Below are positions 31,775 through 40,984 of a DNA stretch of 64,000 nt, piece by piece. A program made the translations under genes and the position numbers. How positions within the stretch are numbered: position 1 is the first letter of the stretch; each line of letters starts with the position of its first letter. The stretch covers positions 6,146,633-6,210,632 of the forward strand of contig JASSKH010000014.1 of NCBI GenBank assembly GCA_031763025.1. Direction: 5' to 3'. Origin of the DNA: Macrocystis pyrifera (taxonomy: Eukaryota; Sar; Phaeophyceae; Laminariales; Laminariaceae). Below the pieces are notes generated by a model, which did no database searches, was not told the DNA's origin, and was given only the letters and a program-made list of their open reading frames with translations.

Positions 31775-34710
31775 CTAACCAGGGGGGGGAGTGGAAACGG
31801 TGGGGGTTCCGCGGGACACATCAGAGTTCCGCAGCACCCCACGTGCTAGGCTCCCATTCCCATGGCGTTGAAGACACCACGATCCGTATACGGCGTTCCG
31901 TGCTGTAGTGTAGCGGGCGGGTTGGAGGTCGATCTTGATCGGGCCGGGGTCGTCCAGGAACCGAACGATGTAGGAGCTTCCCGGTGAAGGCTCCGGCGGA
32001 GTTCCCAAAGAGGCGTCAGGGGGTGAGCTGTGAGCGACCTTGCCCAGCCACCAAAGGCCGTCGCGCGCCTTGTACCATATGTGTGCTCCGGAGGGTAGGA
32101 TGGTGGTGCTGAAGTTGTGGAGCCAAAGGCTGCGGGAGACCAAGGCGTAGCCTGGGGCGAGGAAGATTTGTCCTTGAGATCGGGCCAGTTCGCGGTGAGC
32201 GGCGCCGATGCGCATCTGGCGGTAGAGGCGGTTCGTCTGGCGGTGCTGGGTTGGTGATCGTGACCAGTAAAGTAGGATATGGCGCCGGAAGTGTTGAAGG
32301 TCCAGGTCGCGTTCCCAAGAGGGGCTGAGAAGTCCAGTCCAGTGAGTCTCGTACAGAACGGCGATGACCCCGCCGCGGCCGCGTACGAGTTGATGGCCAG
32401 TGATCTGCTCGACCTCGAGGCGTTCCGGTGGAGGAGTGACGTCGTCGACGGTGTGGTAAGGGGGGGACTTGGCGGCAGAAGCTGTGAGCACGTACGTAGT
32501 AAGGTCCGCGGGCAGATGCTTGGGGATGTCGCTGGTGTCGTCGGGGTTCCGGCAAGGTTTGCATCGTTGGACGGAGACGCGTGGCTTGGAGTCCCGTCCC
32601 GGAAGGTCCGATGGAAGGTCGAGGAAAAGTAGCTTGTCGTGAAGGGGGCGATTGTCGGGGGTGTTTGAGGCGGGCGTCGGCCCTACGGCAAGGACCTTGA
32701 AGGGGCCATTCCAGTTCAGGGAAAGCTTCGCCTTGAGGACGGTTGCGTCGGTGCCCTTTTTGACGCCTTGGCGGATGGTTGAGGCGGAGTTGTAGACCCA
32801 AACCCAGCCGCCTACGGTGAAGGGGGGGGATGCTAGGAGGGCGGCCATGATGGGCGCATTGCGGCGCTGAAGACGCGAGACGGTGAGTCGGTGTAGTTCG
32901 CGGACGAGGGAATAGGCGCGTCGTTGTCGGTCGGTGGCGAGGTTGATGTAAACCAGGTGATCGCGGTCCAGGCTTTGGTGACCGCCGATATTATCGGGTT
33001 CGAAGACCGAGAGCGGGAGGCGAGGCAGGCGGCCCATGTGGATTTCGTTAGGTGCAAGCCCTGTGGCGGCGTTCACGGAATTGTTGTAGGCCGACGACAC
33101 GTGTGGGAGCAGCACGTCCCAGTCGGTCTGCTGTTCGTTGCCAACCATAGAGAGCATTTGGGCCAGTACGTGGTTGACGCGCTCGACGCCGCCGTTGGTG
33201 CAGGGGTGGTAGGAGCTGGTGTTGACCTTGTGGAGGCCAAGGCGTTCGTAGACGATGTTCGCAAGCTTGGAGGTGAAGTGTAGTCCGTTGTCGGAGAGAA
33301 GTGTAACCGGGCACCCCCAGAGAGGGATGTACTCGTTCAGGAAGATGTCGGCAGTGCCGGCGGCCGTGAACTGCGCCGCTGAAACGGCATACATATCGGC
33401 GCGGCGGCTGAAGCGGTCTGTGAAGAGGAGGATGTGGACGTTCCCGCGCGGCGTGAGCGGCAGGGGCCCGAAGTAGTCGACGCTGACGGTGATGCCAGGC
33501 CCGTTGGGCAAAGGAAGAGAAGGGATGGGCCAACGAATGGTGTGCCGGGAGGTCTTCCGCGCCTGGCATTGAAGGCAACGGCGGATCCACCAGCGGACGG
33601 AAGCGTCCATGCCAATCCACCAAAAGAAACGTGCCAACATGCGGACCGTGCGGGTGACTCCCAGGTGTAGAGAGGTGGTGGCGTGGCATGTGTTCAGCAC
33701 CCAAGGGCGCATTAACATTGGCACGTAGACGCGTGGGGTAGAGGGGGCGGGTGGTGGTAGGCTGTTCCCGGATGAGGTTGTGGGTGGTCGTTGGACCAGG
33801 AGGGCGGTTTCGTCGTCGGTACGGTGTAGCTTGCTTTTGGAGGCAAGAGTGAGGACGTCCGAAAGTTGTGGGCGCCGGGCCGGGGGGATGAAGTCCAGGA
33901 GGTCGTGCGGCGTGGGGCTGGGGGAGTCCAACGACAGGAAGCGGATGGTGGCGCAGCACAGGGGCTCCGCGCGTTGTTCTCGCGCCCAGTCTTTGTAGGT
34001 GTAGTGCTCGACGCAGGCGAGGAGGTAGGGGTCATCATCGGGTTCGACGACGGGCTCCGGAAGGGGCACTGACGGTGGTGTTTGTGCCGGCGGCGAGGGC
34101 GTTGTTAAAGGGGTCGGTCTTTGCGTGGTGGGCGCCGATGGCTTGGGTGGCGGTCGGCGTCCAAACCGGTAGTCGGCTGTGGGCCGAGGGGTTCCCGCGG
34201 CAGCGGCGACGCGATGGCGGGTCCGAGAAGATATCAGACCTGAAAGGGCTGGTGTCGTGGCGCCAATGGTGGGCGGCGGAGAGACGACGGACGGCATGGA
34301 AGCCGAGCCTGGAGGAGCTCCGGTGTTCACGGCGGCATTCGCAATAGGCCCGATGAAGGTGTGGGTTGCGGGGGAAAGGGTGGGGTGCTCCATACGTGGT
34401 CCGAGTAGGCGAAAATCGCGGAAGTCGTCGTCAGTGAAGGGGAGCGGCTGGACGGTCGGGATGGGTCTGGAAGGGGGGGACACGAGCCCACCCAAGCCGA
34501 TACCCGGGGCGGAAGGGTCGTTCGGCGCGAAGCCGCAGGGGCGGATGAGGTAGATGCCGACGGTGTCGGGGCCAGTGAGGCGGTTGCGTCCGGTGCGGTC
34601 GGCGTCGGTGGCTGGTTGGGGAAGCCGGGAGAGGAAGTCGGCGTTGCCTTTGGCCGTGCTCTTCCGGTACTCCAGCGTGTAGGTGTACGCTGAAAGGAGC
34701 TCGAGCCGTT
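31775..34710 (-). CDS. G2 pol remainder: RNase H tail, integrase, chromodomain-like and SH3/Tudor-like C-terminus
   Basis: The frame is open from the deletion junction near 34,710 to 31,775. The first start-like codon is TTG at 34,495, so it reads as a continuation. It starts with the end of RNase H (LEYRKSTAKGNADFLSRLP, about 34,680-34,620). After a Pro/Thr-rich linker comes the integrase zinc finger (H..H about 33,700-33,675; CLQCQ about 33,570). The integrase core has all three catalytic residues: VDYFG (about 33,480), LLSDNGLHF (about 33,290) and GGVERVN (about 33,180). Further on, a chromodomain-like stretch (YETHW.GL...SWERDLDL, about 32,350-32,300) is followed by a WYKARDGLWWLGKVA ... 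YIVRFLDD region (about 32,075-31,950) resembling Tudor/PWWP-type SH3 folds. Such tails may guide insertion into chromatin. Confidence 0.85.
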
Positions 34711-36914
34711 GGGCTGTCTGGGGGTACGGTGATCTTGAACGGCATGAGCGGGCACGAGCCGAAGTCAGTCTTGGTGGTGGAGAAGACGTCCTGGAACTCG
34801 CAGAGGACGTCTCCCAGGTTGTTGATCACCGACGGGGTCCATCCAGAACCGTGCAGGTCGAAGTTGACGTCGCGTAGGTGTAACGGCAGACGTTCCCAGA
34901 GGTCGAGGAAGCTGTCCCGTTGGTCGGTGTTGAGGCGTGCAAGGAGTTGTGGGCACGGGGCTTTTGGTGCGGTAGGAGGGTCATCTGTCGATGGGCTCTG
35001 GTCGGCCACGGGAATGTTGTCGTGGAGGGCATGTACATCCGGAATTTGAGGGGGGTGGGGAGGGGCCAAGGAAGGGTGTCCAAGGGTGGAAAGTGGTACC
35101 TGTACCAGTGGGGAGTAGGAGGTTCCGAGGAGGTCGCCCGGCTCGAGATCGGTAGATCCAGATAGGGGGACCGTTTGGCATCCGTCGGAGACGAAAATGG
35201 CCGTGTCGGAGAGTGGGTTCTCGCGGGGGAGCATGTTCACCATGTAGTTCCCGGTAAATGCTGGAGCGCCTGACTGGCGCGCCAGGTTGACCTTAACGAG
35301 CTTGGGGGTGGAGGAAAGCGATATAGCGTTGTTGCCGGCGAATCGGAGGTGGTAGACGTCGTCGGTGGAACGGTCGTCGGGAATGAATGCTGAGGCTCCG
35401 TTGGGGTCATGGTGGTTCAAGGAGAGCTCACCGCGGGTTCGCCGGGGAGGTTGGTGGGGGGGGGTGGGCTGTTGCTGGAGCGTGGTATACGAGCGTTGCT
35501 CGAAGCGCATCCAGCTGTCTCGTCCCAGAAGGATGGGGTGCTGCATGGTTCCTGCAGGAACTACGCAGGCCCATACTGCCAGGGCAGCAGTGGGGGACTG
35601 GAGGCGCATAAACTGGATGCTTAAGCGGATGGAGACGGAGGTGGAGAGGGGGGCTGAAGTGCCGAAACCTCCCCATGAACGGGGGGAACTGTGCCGTTCG
35701 CACGCATCGGTGGCTGCCTGGGAAGCCTTCAGTTGTTCCACCGCGGTTGCGGTGATAAACGACTGGGGCGAGCCGGTATCGAGCAGTGCCACGAGTTCGC
35801 GGCGCGTAGTGGCGGTGGGGCCGCTGTGCACGAGTACTTTCGTCGTGAACGACGCGTCGTTGACGGTAATGATGCCGCTTGTAAGGCATGGTCCGTGTTC
35901 CGGTATCGGCGGGCGGCGGGTAGGGAGGTGGCTGTGAGTGGCGGTGTTGATGGTGGACACTTGGGCAAAGTGGCTGCTGGGGTAGGCGTCGGGGGTAGAC
36001 GGCGGTAGGAGTGGCCCAAGTGGAGAGGTAGGCGGTTGCCATGGAGGGGTCGGGCTTGTTTCGTGGATGCCGTCGGCTGTGGGGGAAACCCGGGTGGAGT
36101 CGGTGGGGGCGGGTGTTGGCTCCGGGTCGTGAAGATGGGGAGGAAATGGAGGCTGGGCGGAGCCATTGGCGCCGAGGTTTGCTCGAACGTCCATCAGTAT
36201 CCTGCCCAGCAGATTCCGACCACGCCAACGCCTCGGGTCACAGGCGTCCGGATGGTCGGCCTTGAAGCCTATGCCCCAGATGAGGTCGTGTGGGCTGGCC
36301 TCGGCGATGTGCTTGTCGCGGGTTGCTATTAGCTCCTCCCGTAGCTCCGGGTGTTGGCGGAACTTGGAGAAGTTAATGTAGAGGGCGATGGTGTAGCGGT
36401 GTCGCTCCCAGACCATTTCGTCGAAGTCGGAAACGGTTCGCCCAAGTGCTTTTTGGCGGGCTGGGTCGCGGGTCGCTTTGATGCGGCGCTCAGTTGTGAT
36501 GTCCCCGAAGAGCGCGGCCTTCTGCGCCATCATCATCTGCTCAGCGCAGTTGTATGTGACGCCATCGTGTTCGATGTCGCACAGGTACCACTGCGAAAAG
36601 ACCGAAGAGGAGTCCCAGAAGAAGTGGAAAGATGAGGCGGCCTCGGCGGTGACGTGTGCAGTTGATGGCGTCTTTTGTGTCGGGGGTGGGGGGCGACGAT
36701 AATCTTTCCTATCGCCGCCTGGCGTCGACGGAGGTAGAGTCAGCAACGATCGAGCGGTGCTGGCCGGAACCCTCGTGTTCGCGGGGGAATTGCTCGGCAA
36801 AGCCGAGGTACCGGGGCGGTCCTCGCCGGGGCTTATAAGCCGGGCGGGACGACCCTCAAGCGCCCTATCGTCCAACTTTTGGAGAACAGGGGCAAACTCG
36901 CTAGGGGATGCCAC
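34431..36914 (-). CDS. G2 polyprotein with NADAR domain and retroviral-type protease
   Basis: 827 codons are open on the minus strand; the stop of the frame lies beyond the deletion junction. Numbering from the GTG at 36,914: a Pro-rich leader (1-95); a NADAR (YbiA/DUF1768) domain at about 97-247 with FSQW, the Glu125-Gln pair, an AQKAALFGD helix, LGRTV, the W169..R region, RQHPELREELIATRD, LIWGIGF and NLLGRILMDVR, all in family order; a Pro-rich linker; an aspartic protease with DTGS at 379-382 and ILLGRDSW at 461-468; a further linker; and the stretch that precedes the RT core (TDFGSCPLMPFKI). After about residue 735 (34,715) the frame runs off-register over the RNase H tail. NADAR enzymes hydrolyse ADP-ribose linkages, notably from guanine in nucleic acids. 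No ATG exists before residue 127, inside NADAR, so translation must enter from upstream by frameshift, splicing or a non-AUG start. Confidence 0.85.
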   Translation of the reverse strand: MASPSEFAPVLQKLDDRALEGRPARLISPGEDRPGTSALPSNSPANTRVPASTARSLLTLPPSTPGGDRKDYRRPPPPTQKTPSTAHVTAEAASSFHFFWDSSSVFSQWYLCDIEHDGVTYNCAEQMMMAQKAALFGDITTERRIKATRDPARQKALGRTVSDFDEMVWERHRYTIALYINFSKFRQHPELREELIATRDKHIAEASPHDLIWGIGFKADHPDACDPRRWRGRNLLGRILMDVRANLGANGSAQPPFPPHLHDPEPTPAPTDSTRVSPTADGIHETSPTPPWQPPTSPLGPLLPPSTPDAYPSSHFAQVSTINTATHSHLPTRRPPIPEHGPCLTSGIITVNDASFTTKVLVHSGPTATTRRELVALLDTGSPQSFITATAVEQLKASQAATDACERHSSPRSWGGFGTSAPLSTSVSIRLSIQFMRLQSPTAALAVWACVVPAGTMQHPILLGRDSWMRFEQRSYTTLQQQPTPPHQPPRRTRGELSLNHHDPNGASAFIPDDRSTDDVYHLRFAGNNAISLSSTPKLVKVNLARQSGAPAFTGNYMVNMLPRENPLSDTAIFVSDGCQTVPLSGSTDLEPGDLLGTSYSPLVQVPLSTLGHPSLAPPHPPQIPDVHALHDNIPVADQSPSTDDPPTAPKAPCPQLLARLNTDQRDSFLDLWERLPLHLRDVNFDLHGSGWTPSVINNLGDVLCEFQDVFSTTKTDFGSCPLMPFKITVPPDSPTARAPFSVHLHAGVPEEHGQRQRRLPLPASPTSHRRRPHRTQPPHWPRHRRHLPHPPLRLRAERPFRPGYRLGWARVPPFQTHPDRPAAPLH
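34700..34725 (-). other. internal deletion junction (RT and most of RNase H lost)
   Basis: The start of the RT region (KITVPPDSPTA) is joined directly to the extreme end of RNase H (about SAYTYTLEYRKS). The two parts lie in different frames. Compared with normal Ty3 pol, about 450-500 codons are missing. Confidence 0.8.
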
Positions 36915-36972
36915 ACCTGGGGTCCGTGTCCACGCTTTGCGCGAAGCAGACGAGGAGGACGGGTCAGGGGGC

Positions 36973-38087
36973 TCAGGGCAGACCCTGGTCGACGTTGGTC
37001 GCGAGTCTTCCGTATTTCAAACGGGACTGTCCCTCGAGGCTCAGGGACAGCGGTGGTGTCAACACCGTGGCAGCTGGAGGAAGCCCGTCGTTCGCGGGTT
37101 CAACGCTGTCACAAGAAATACGCGCATGCTGGAACAAGCGCGTATGGAGCGGCCTTGATGAGGCAGGCTCAGGGGGCGGTGGCCCGGTAGACGAAACAGT
37201 AGTTTCGTGTGAACCGGAACCGCTGGTAGCCGTAATCGTCGAGACGTTTCCCAGGGTAGCAATGTCTGGGGTCTCGGCAATAGTCGGCAAGCAGCGTTGC
37301 TCACCGCCAGAAGACGTCGAGTGGAGCATCCCGGTGGGGCTCGGCGTCTTGGCCTCCTCCCGCCCACACCTCAAGGCAATCACTTGGGCAAGATGATCAG
37401 TGCTTGAACAAGTGGCTGTGAAATGGGCTGGGGTAGGGGGGGGGCATTGGAGGGCAGGGGTCGGGGAGGCGTGATGCACGTGATTTACTCGTGCGTCCTG
37501 GGAGCCTCGGGTGCTCGCAGTAGATGCTGTTGGTGGAGATGCGGCAGTTGCTCCACCATCGGCTTGTCAGTTGGTGCGGAAGGTTCCCGGCTGCCGTTGG
37601 TTCGGGTGGGTACCCGAGTTGGTGCTGCCCATCCGCATGTTCGCGGGGGCGGCAGGTGCGGAAGTATTGGTCGCAGGGGTATGCACCGTCAACGCGGAAG
37701 ACGAGGGGGCAGGCTCGATGCGTTGTTGTTGGAACTGTTGCCCTGGCGACTGTCGGTTGCCGTTGTCGTATGACCGGCCGTTGTTGTGGCGCCAGTTGTC
37801 GGAGCGATTGGGGTCTGAGGGTCGAATGTGGTCGTGACCATGTATACGTCCTCGTAGTGTCGCAGCGGCCAGTCCGCCTCGTCCTCGCAGAACGGGTCGC
37901 GCCCCTGTTCGGCCACGTTCATGACGAACGGGTTGGAGGAAGACCCCCTTGTGTTGGTACCTGGGCCACGCGGAGTTTGCTGCCGCGCTGGGGTCGGTGG
38001 AGAGGAGGAGTACGTGACGAATCCGCCGGAGGAAGTCGCGTGGAAGCGGTGCCCGTTGATTGCCGGCGTCTTGTTGGTCGCCAGCAC
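36973..38087 (-). pseudogene. G2 gag-like region in fragmented frames
   Basis: Two minus-strand frames precede the NADAR frame: 38,087-37,689 (132 codons; first ATG at 37,922, MNVAEQGRDPFCEDE) in register with the NADAR frame, and 37,479-36,973 (168 codons) in another frame. Both are Thr/Ser/Pro-rich and neither has a CCHC knuckle or a recognisable capsid. The position, just after the primer-binding site, implies gag. Either gag has decayed or part of it is lost, or introns/frameshifts join the pieces. Confidence 0.5.
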
Positions 38088-38091
38088 TTCG

Positions 38092-38108
38092 TCCTGCCGA
38101 CGACGCCA
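38092..38108 (-). other. putative primer-binding site of G2
   Basis: Two bases inside the 5' LTR the minus strand reads TGGCGTCGTCGGCAGGA. The TGG start is complementary to a tRNA CCA end, as in Ty3-type priming. Which tRNA it matches cannot be told from here. Confidence 0.6.
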
Positions 38109-38110
38109 GA

Positions 38111-38609
38111 TGTGATGCGGGGCCCGTCTCTAGGGTAGTGGTAAGGGTAGTGGCAAGGGACGCAGGTTGTTCTGGCAGCTGGAAAGCAGTGCTTCGCTTC
38201 TTCTGATAGATCTTCTATTGATGGCGAGAGCTGAGGAGGTGCTCTGGTAGAGAAGTGAGAGGTAGGGGGGCGGGACTCGACGCCCAGATATACTCGTCCC
38301 ACCCCACGCCACAAGCTCTCCTAAATTCCTCTTATCTGATGTACGCCTACAGAACTTTCCCATGGCTACCAATCGTTCTTCTGCTAATATAAGAATATCT
38401 CACTTCGTGGTCCTATCTGCGCTAAGGAACATTACTCTCGTCTAAGGGGTTTTCTGCCCTAGGGAACATTCCTAAGAGAACGTTACTCTCAACTAACGGA
38501 ATTTCCGCCGGGTTAATCCATTCTTTGGATTATTCTCGTATTCGTGAGACTACAAGACTGTAACGTATTATCTATATCTATAGCCCATGAATACTCTACT
38601 CATATCACA
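38111..38609 (-). repeat. 5' LTR of G2
   Basis: 499 bp with TGTGAT/ATCACA inverted ends, matching 29,726-30,224. It is followed on the plus strand by CCCTCGC, part of the target duplication. Confidence 0.92.
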
Positions 38610-38613
38610 CCCT

Positions 38614-38999
38614 CGCATCCCTACAATGCCGGGACGGAGCGTGTCGGGTTTTCACTGACCAGGCAGACATTGCGTGCGCCAAGCGCGAAGCGCCGTGAGG
38701 TGTCTGGCGAGTCGCATGAAGGGTGAGCTGCATCCTCCTAAGAACCGCTTGTGAGGCGGACTTGCATATGGATGACAGCTTCAATGAGTTAGTTTAATTT
38801 CCGGTGTAGCCACTTCCAGAGACAGCAATGGGAGTACTATGTAACTGCCTCTTGGGTGCCATACCTTGAACACTACGTGATACGATCGATTCACTTGTAC
38901 AGAGTAAAGGCTATATACCTCGCTCAAATGGTCTAACTCGACGACCAGCTGCGGGTGACCGCCAAAAAAATAATATTAAAAAACGGTACCCAGGATGTC
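38614..38999. other. stretch without a recognisable gene
   Basis: This lies between G2 and the DIRS-like element. A short frame (38,544-38,726) begins inside the LTR and is not supported. There are no repeats that I can match. Confidence 0.4.
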
Positions 39000-39029
39000 T
39001 AGCTCACGTAGTGAGCGGCATGTTTTACA

Positions 39030-40163
39030 GTGTCGTTGCCAACCGGCGCCAACCCAAAACGCGGAGGGGGGGGGGGGGGAGATGGGGGGGGTTGGATAGG
39101 TTGGGGCGAGGTAGTACCGAACCCGCGACAGCTGCAACAGCAGTCAAGCATGCAGCTACAGCAGCAGCAGCAGTCAGGCCTGGGGGGGTTCGGGGATGTA
39201 AGCGAGTGGGAGGTAGACGTGTCGGTTGTCGTTACATCAGCAGATGGGAGAACCCGAGGGACAGTGGGGGTGGGTGGGGGAGGAGACAAGTCCTTGGGAG
39301 AGGGGAGCACGGAGATTGCACCGGCAGCCGCAGCACGAAGCAGCTCCGGGGTGGGGGGACGGCAGCAGTACCTTGTTCAGTGCCAGGCCGTAGTGGGGGG
39401 GGGGGGGGAGGAGTACCCTGTCCGGGTTGCAAGGCTGGGGGGGGGGGGGCGGGATGGAGGGGGGGGGGGGGGGGGAAGGGTGTACCCATTAGGGCGAGGG
39501 GCGGGAAAGCTGGAACAAGGCATCCGTAGCAGAGACGATGTGGCGTAAGGGCATCCGCACTGTAGTAGTCTGGTCGTCACTGAGGGGAGATGGGAAATCC
39601 CCACCATTTCATTCGGCGGATGCCACGGGTAAGATTACGGGGGGTTTCATCCTCGAGGGGGAGGAGGCACAGCAGGTAGCAGCGCTTGGCAACATCCAGG
39701 TGCGGAATTTCGCTCAGAAGGACCTTTTTGGCTTCGGGGGGGGAGGGAGTGCGCAGGTGTCGCTGGACCACAGGGAGGAGGCAGTGTTTTTTTTTGTTGA
39801 CGCATATCATGCAGTGCGTGGTGGACGAGAATAAAGTCTTGGTCAAGCGTCGCTACGCAGGACGAATAAGCAGGTCGAGCGTTTCCGGGTGGTCGCGCAA
39901 GGGGTGAGGACGTTCCACGCGCGAAACACACGCAGGTGGCTCTATCTGAGCAGTCCAAAGGGAAGTTTGTGCAGTGCTTCAACAAAGACTTCCAGGAATG
40001 GTCGGAGGAGGTGTTTGGGCAAGCACACATGCTGAAGAAGAAAATCAGTACGTTTCCAGGACCGCGCGACGTCTACCCGCTGCCTCTACTGCTGTTCTCG
40101 CGGACGCATACGTGGGTCACGGCAGCACCCATTTACCTGGGGGACGTAGGGTACGCCGAGTAG
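39030..40163 (+). pseudogene. gag-like region of the DIRS-like element
   Basis: One frame of 172 codons (39,030-39,548) has a poly-Gln tract (QLQQQQQSGLGGFGD) and Gly-rich stretches. A second frame (39,538-39,834) and a third (39,936-40,163, with FPGPRDVYPLPLLLFSRTHTW) follow. No family domain is recognised. The assignment rests on position upstream of the RT. 40,170-40,960 is low-complexity G-rich sequence with no reliable protein. Confidence 0.45.
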
Positions 40164-40984
40164 CACACCGCGGGGGGGCACAGGAAGGGACGGGGGGGGG
40201 GGGGGTGAGCAAGCGTGGGGAGCAAGCGGGGGGACAAGCGGAACCGGGACCGCATGGGGGTGGGGTGGAGGTGGGGGGGGAACGAGCAAGAAGCGGGACG
40301 GTGGGCAGTGGGGGTGGGGAGGGGGAGGGGAGAGCGGGGGAGGGAGGCGGTGAGGGAGGGGACAGGGGGGGAGGGGGAAACGGACCATACGACCGACCCT
40401 GCCGTGATAACGAGGAGCTCGGTGCGTGCCTCCACGAGCCTAAGAGGGGGGTTCCTTGCAGGTACAGGCACGAAGACAGCTACAAAACCCCGAAGGGTGC
40501 GTATCTGCGAAGGGACGGAGGCGGATGGGGAAGCGTAAGAGAGAGGGGGGTGGGGGGGGGGGTGAGGGAGGAGGACGGGGGACAGAAAGGGAGGGGAGGA
40601 TAATGACGGGCAGGCGAATAAAGGAGGACACGGGCTACGCGGCACAGCGGAGCCAACCAAGCGAGCAACCGACGCGAGTTCTGAGGCGACTACGACGAGG
40701 GCGACGGCGGGGGATTCGGGTTGGGCGCAAGGGGGGGTCCGACTCCGGGGTCGATGGTTTTGTCATAAACAGATGCGGTGTCCGACCGGCGCGTAGAAGA
40801 GAAGAAGCGTTGGGGGGTTGGACATGAGTTGTTGGGGAAGGTGTCGGGGAAATCAATGTAGGCGGCAAGCTTAGTGCGGGTTTTAGCCACGACGGCCGGT
40901 TCAGTTTTGTCGCGAGTGACCGGGGGGGGGGGGGGAGAGAGCGGGAGGGGTGCGTAGGGAGGGTTGTGCAATGGTTAGGGGGGT

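Larger units (their letters stand above)
29726..38609 (-). mobile_element. Ty3/gypsy LTR retrotransposon G2, RT-deleted, carrying a NADAR domain
   Basis: It is 8.9 kb and flanked by apparently identical 499-bp LTRs with perfect TGTGAT/ATCACA ends, plus a 4-5 bp target duplication (ACCCT at 29,721-29,725 and 38,609-38,613, the A being shared with the LTR end). Minus-strand order: 5' LTR, primer-binding site, gag-like frames, a long frame with NADAR, protease and the first residues of the RT region, then directly the tail of RNase H, integrase and two C-terminal reader-like domains. The reverse transcriptase and most of RNase H are missing, so the copy is non-autonomous. A second family member enters at the right edge of the window (63,321-64,000). 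Confidence 0.9.

Noticed and set aside
33048-33959. 303-codon minus-strand frame (and 32,016-32,801)
   Set aside because: It lies in another register over the G2 integrase frame, which has clear motifs. The product is Arg/Pro/His-rich shadow sequence.
37919-38314. 131-codon minus frame, similar to one at 29,606-29,929 and 63,341-63,523
   Set aside because: The shared part lies inside the LTR and only reflects LTR copies, so it is not a gene family.
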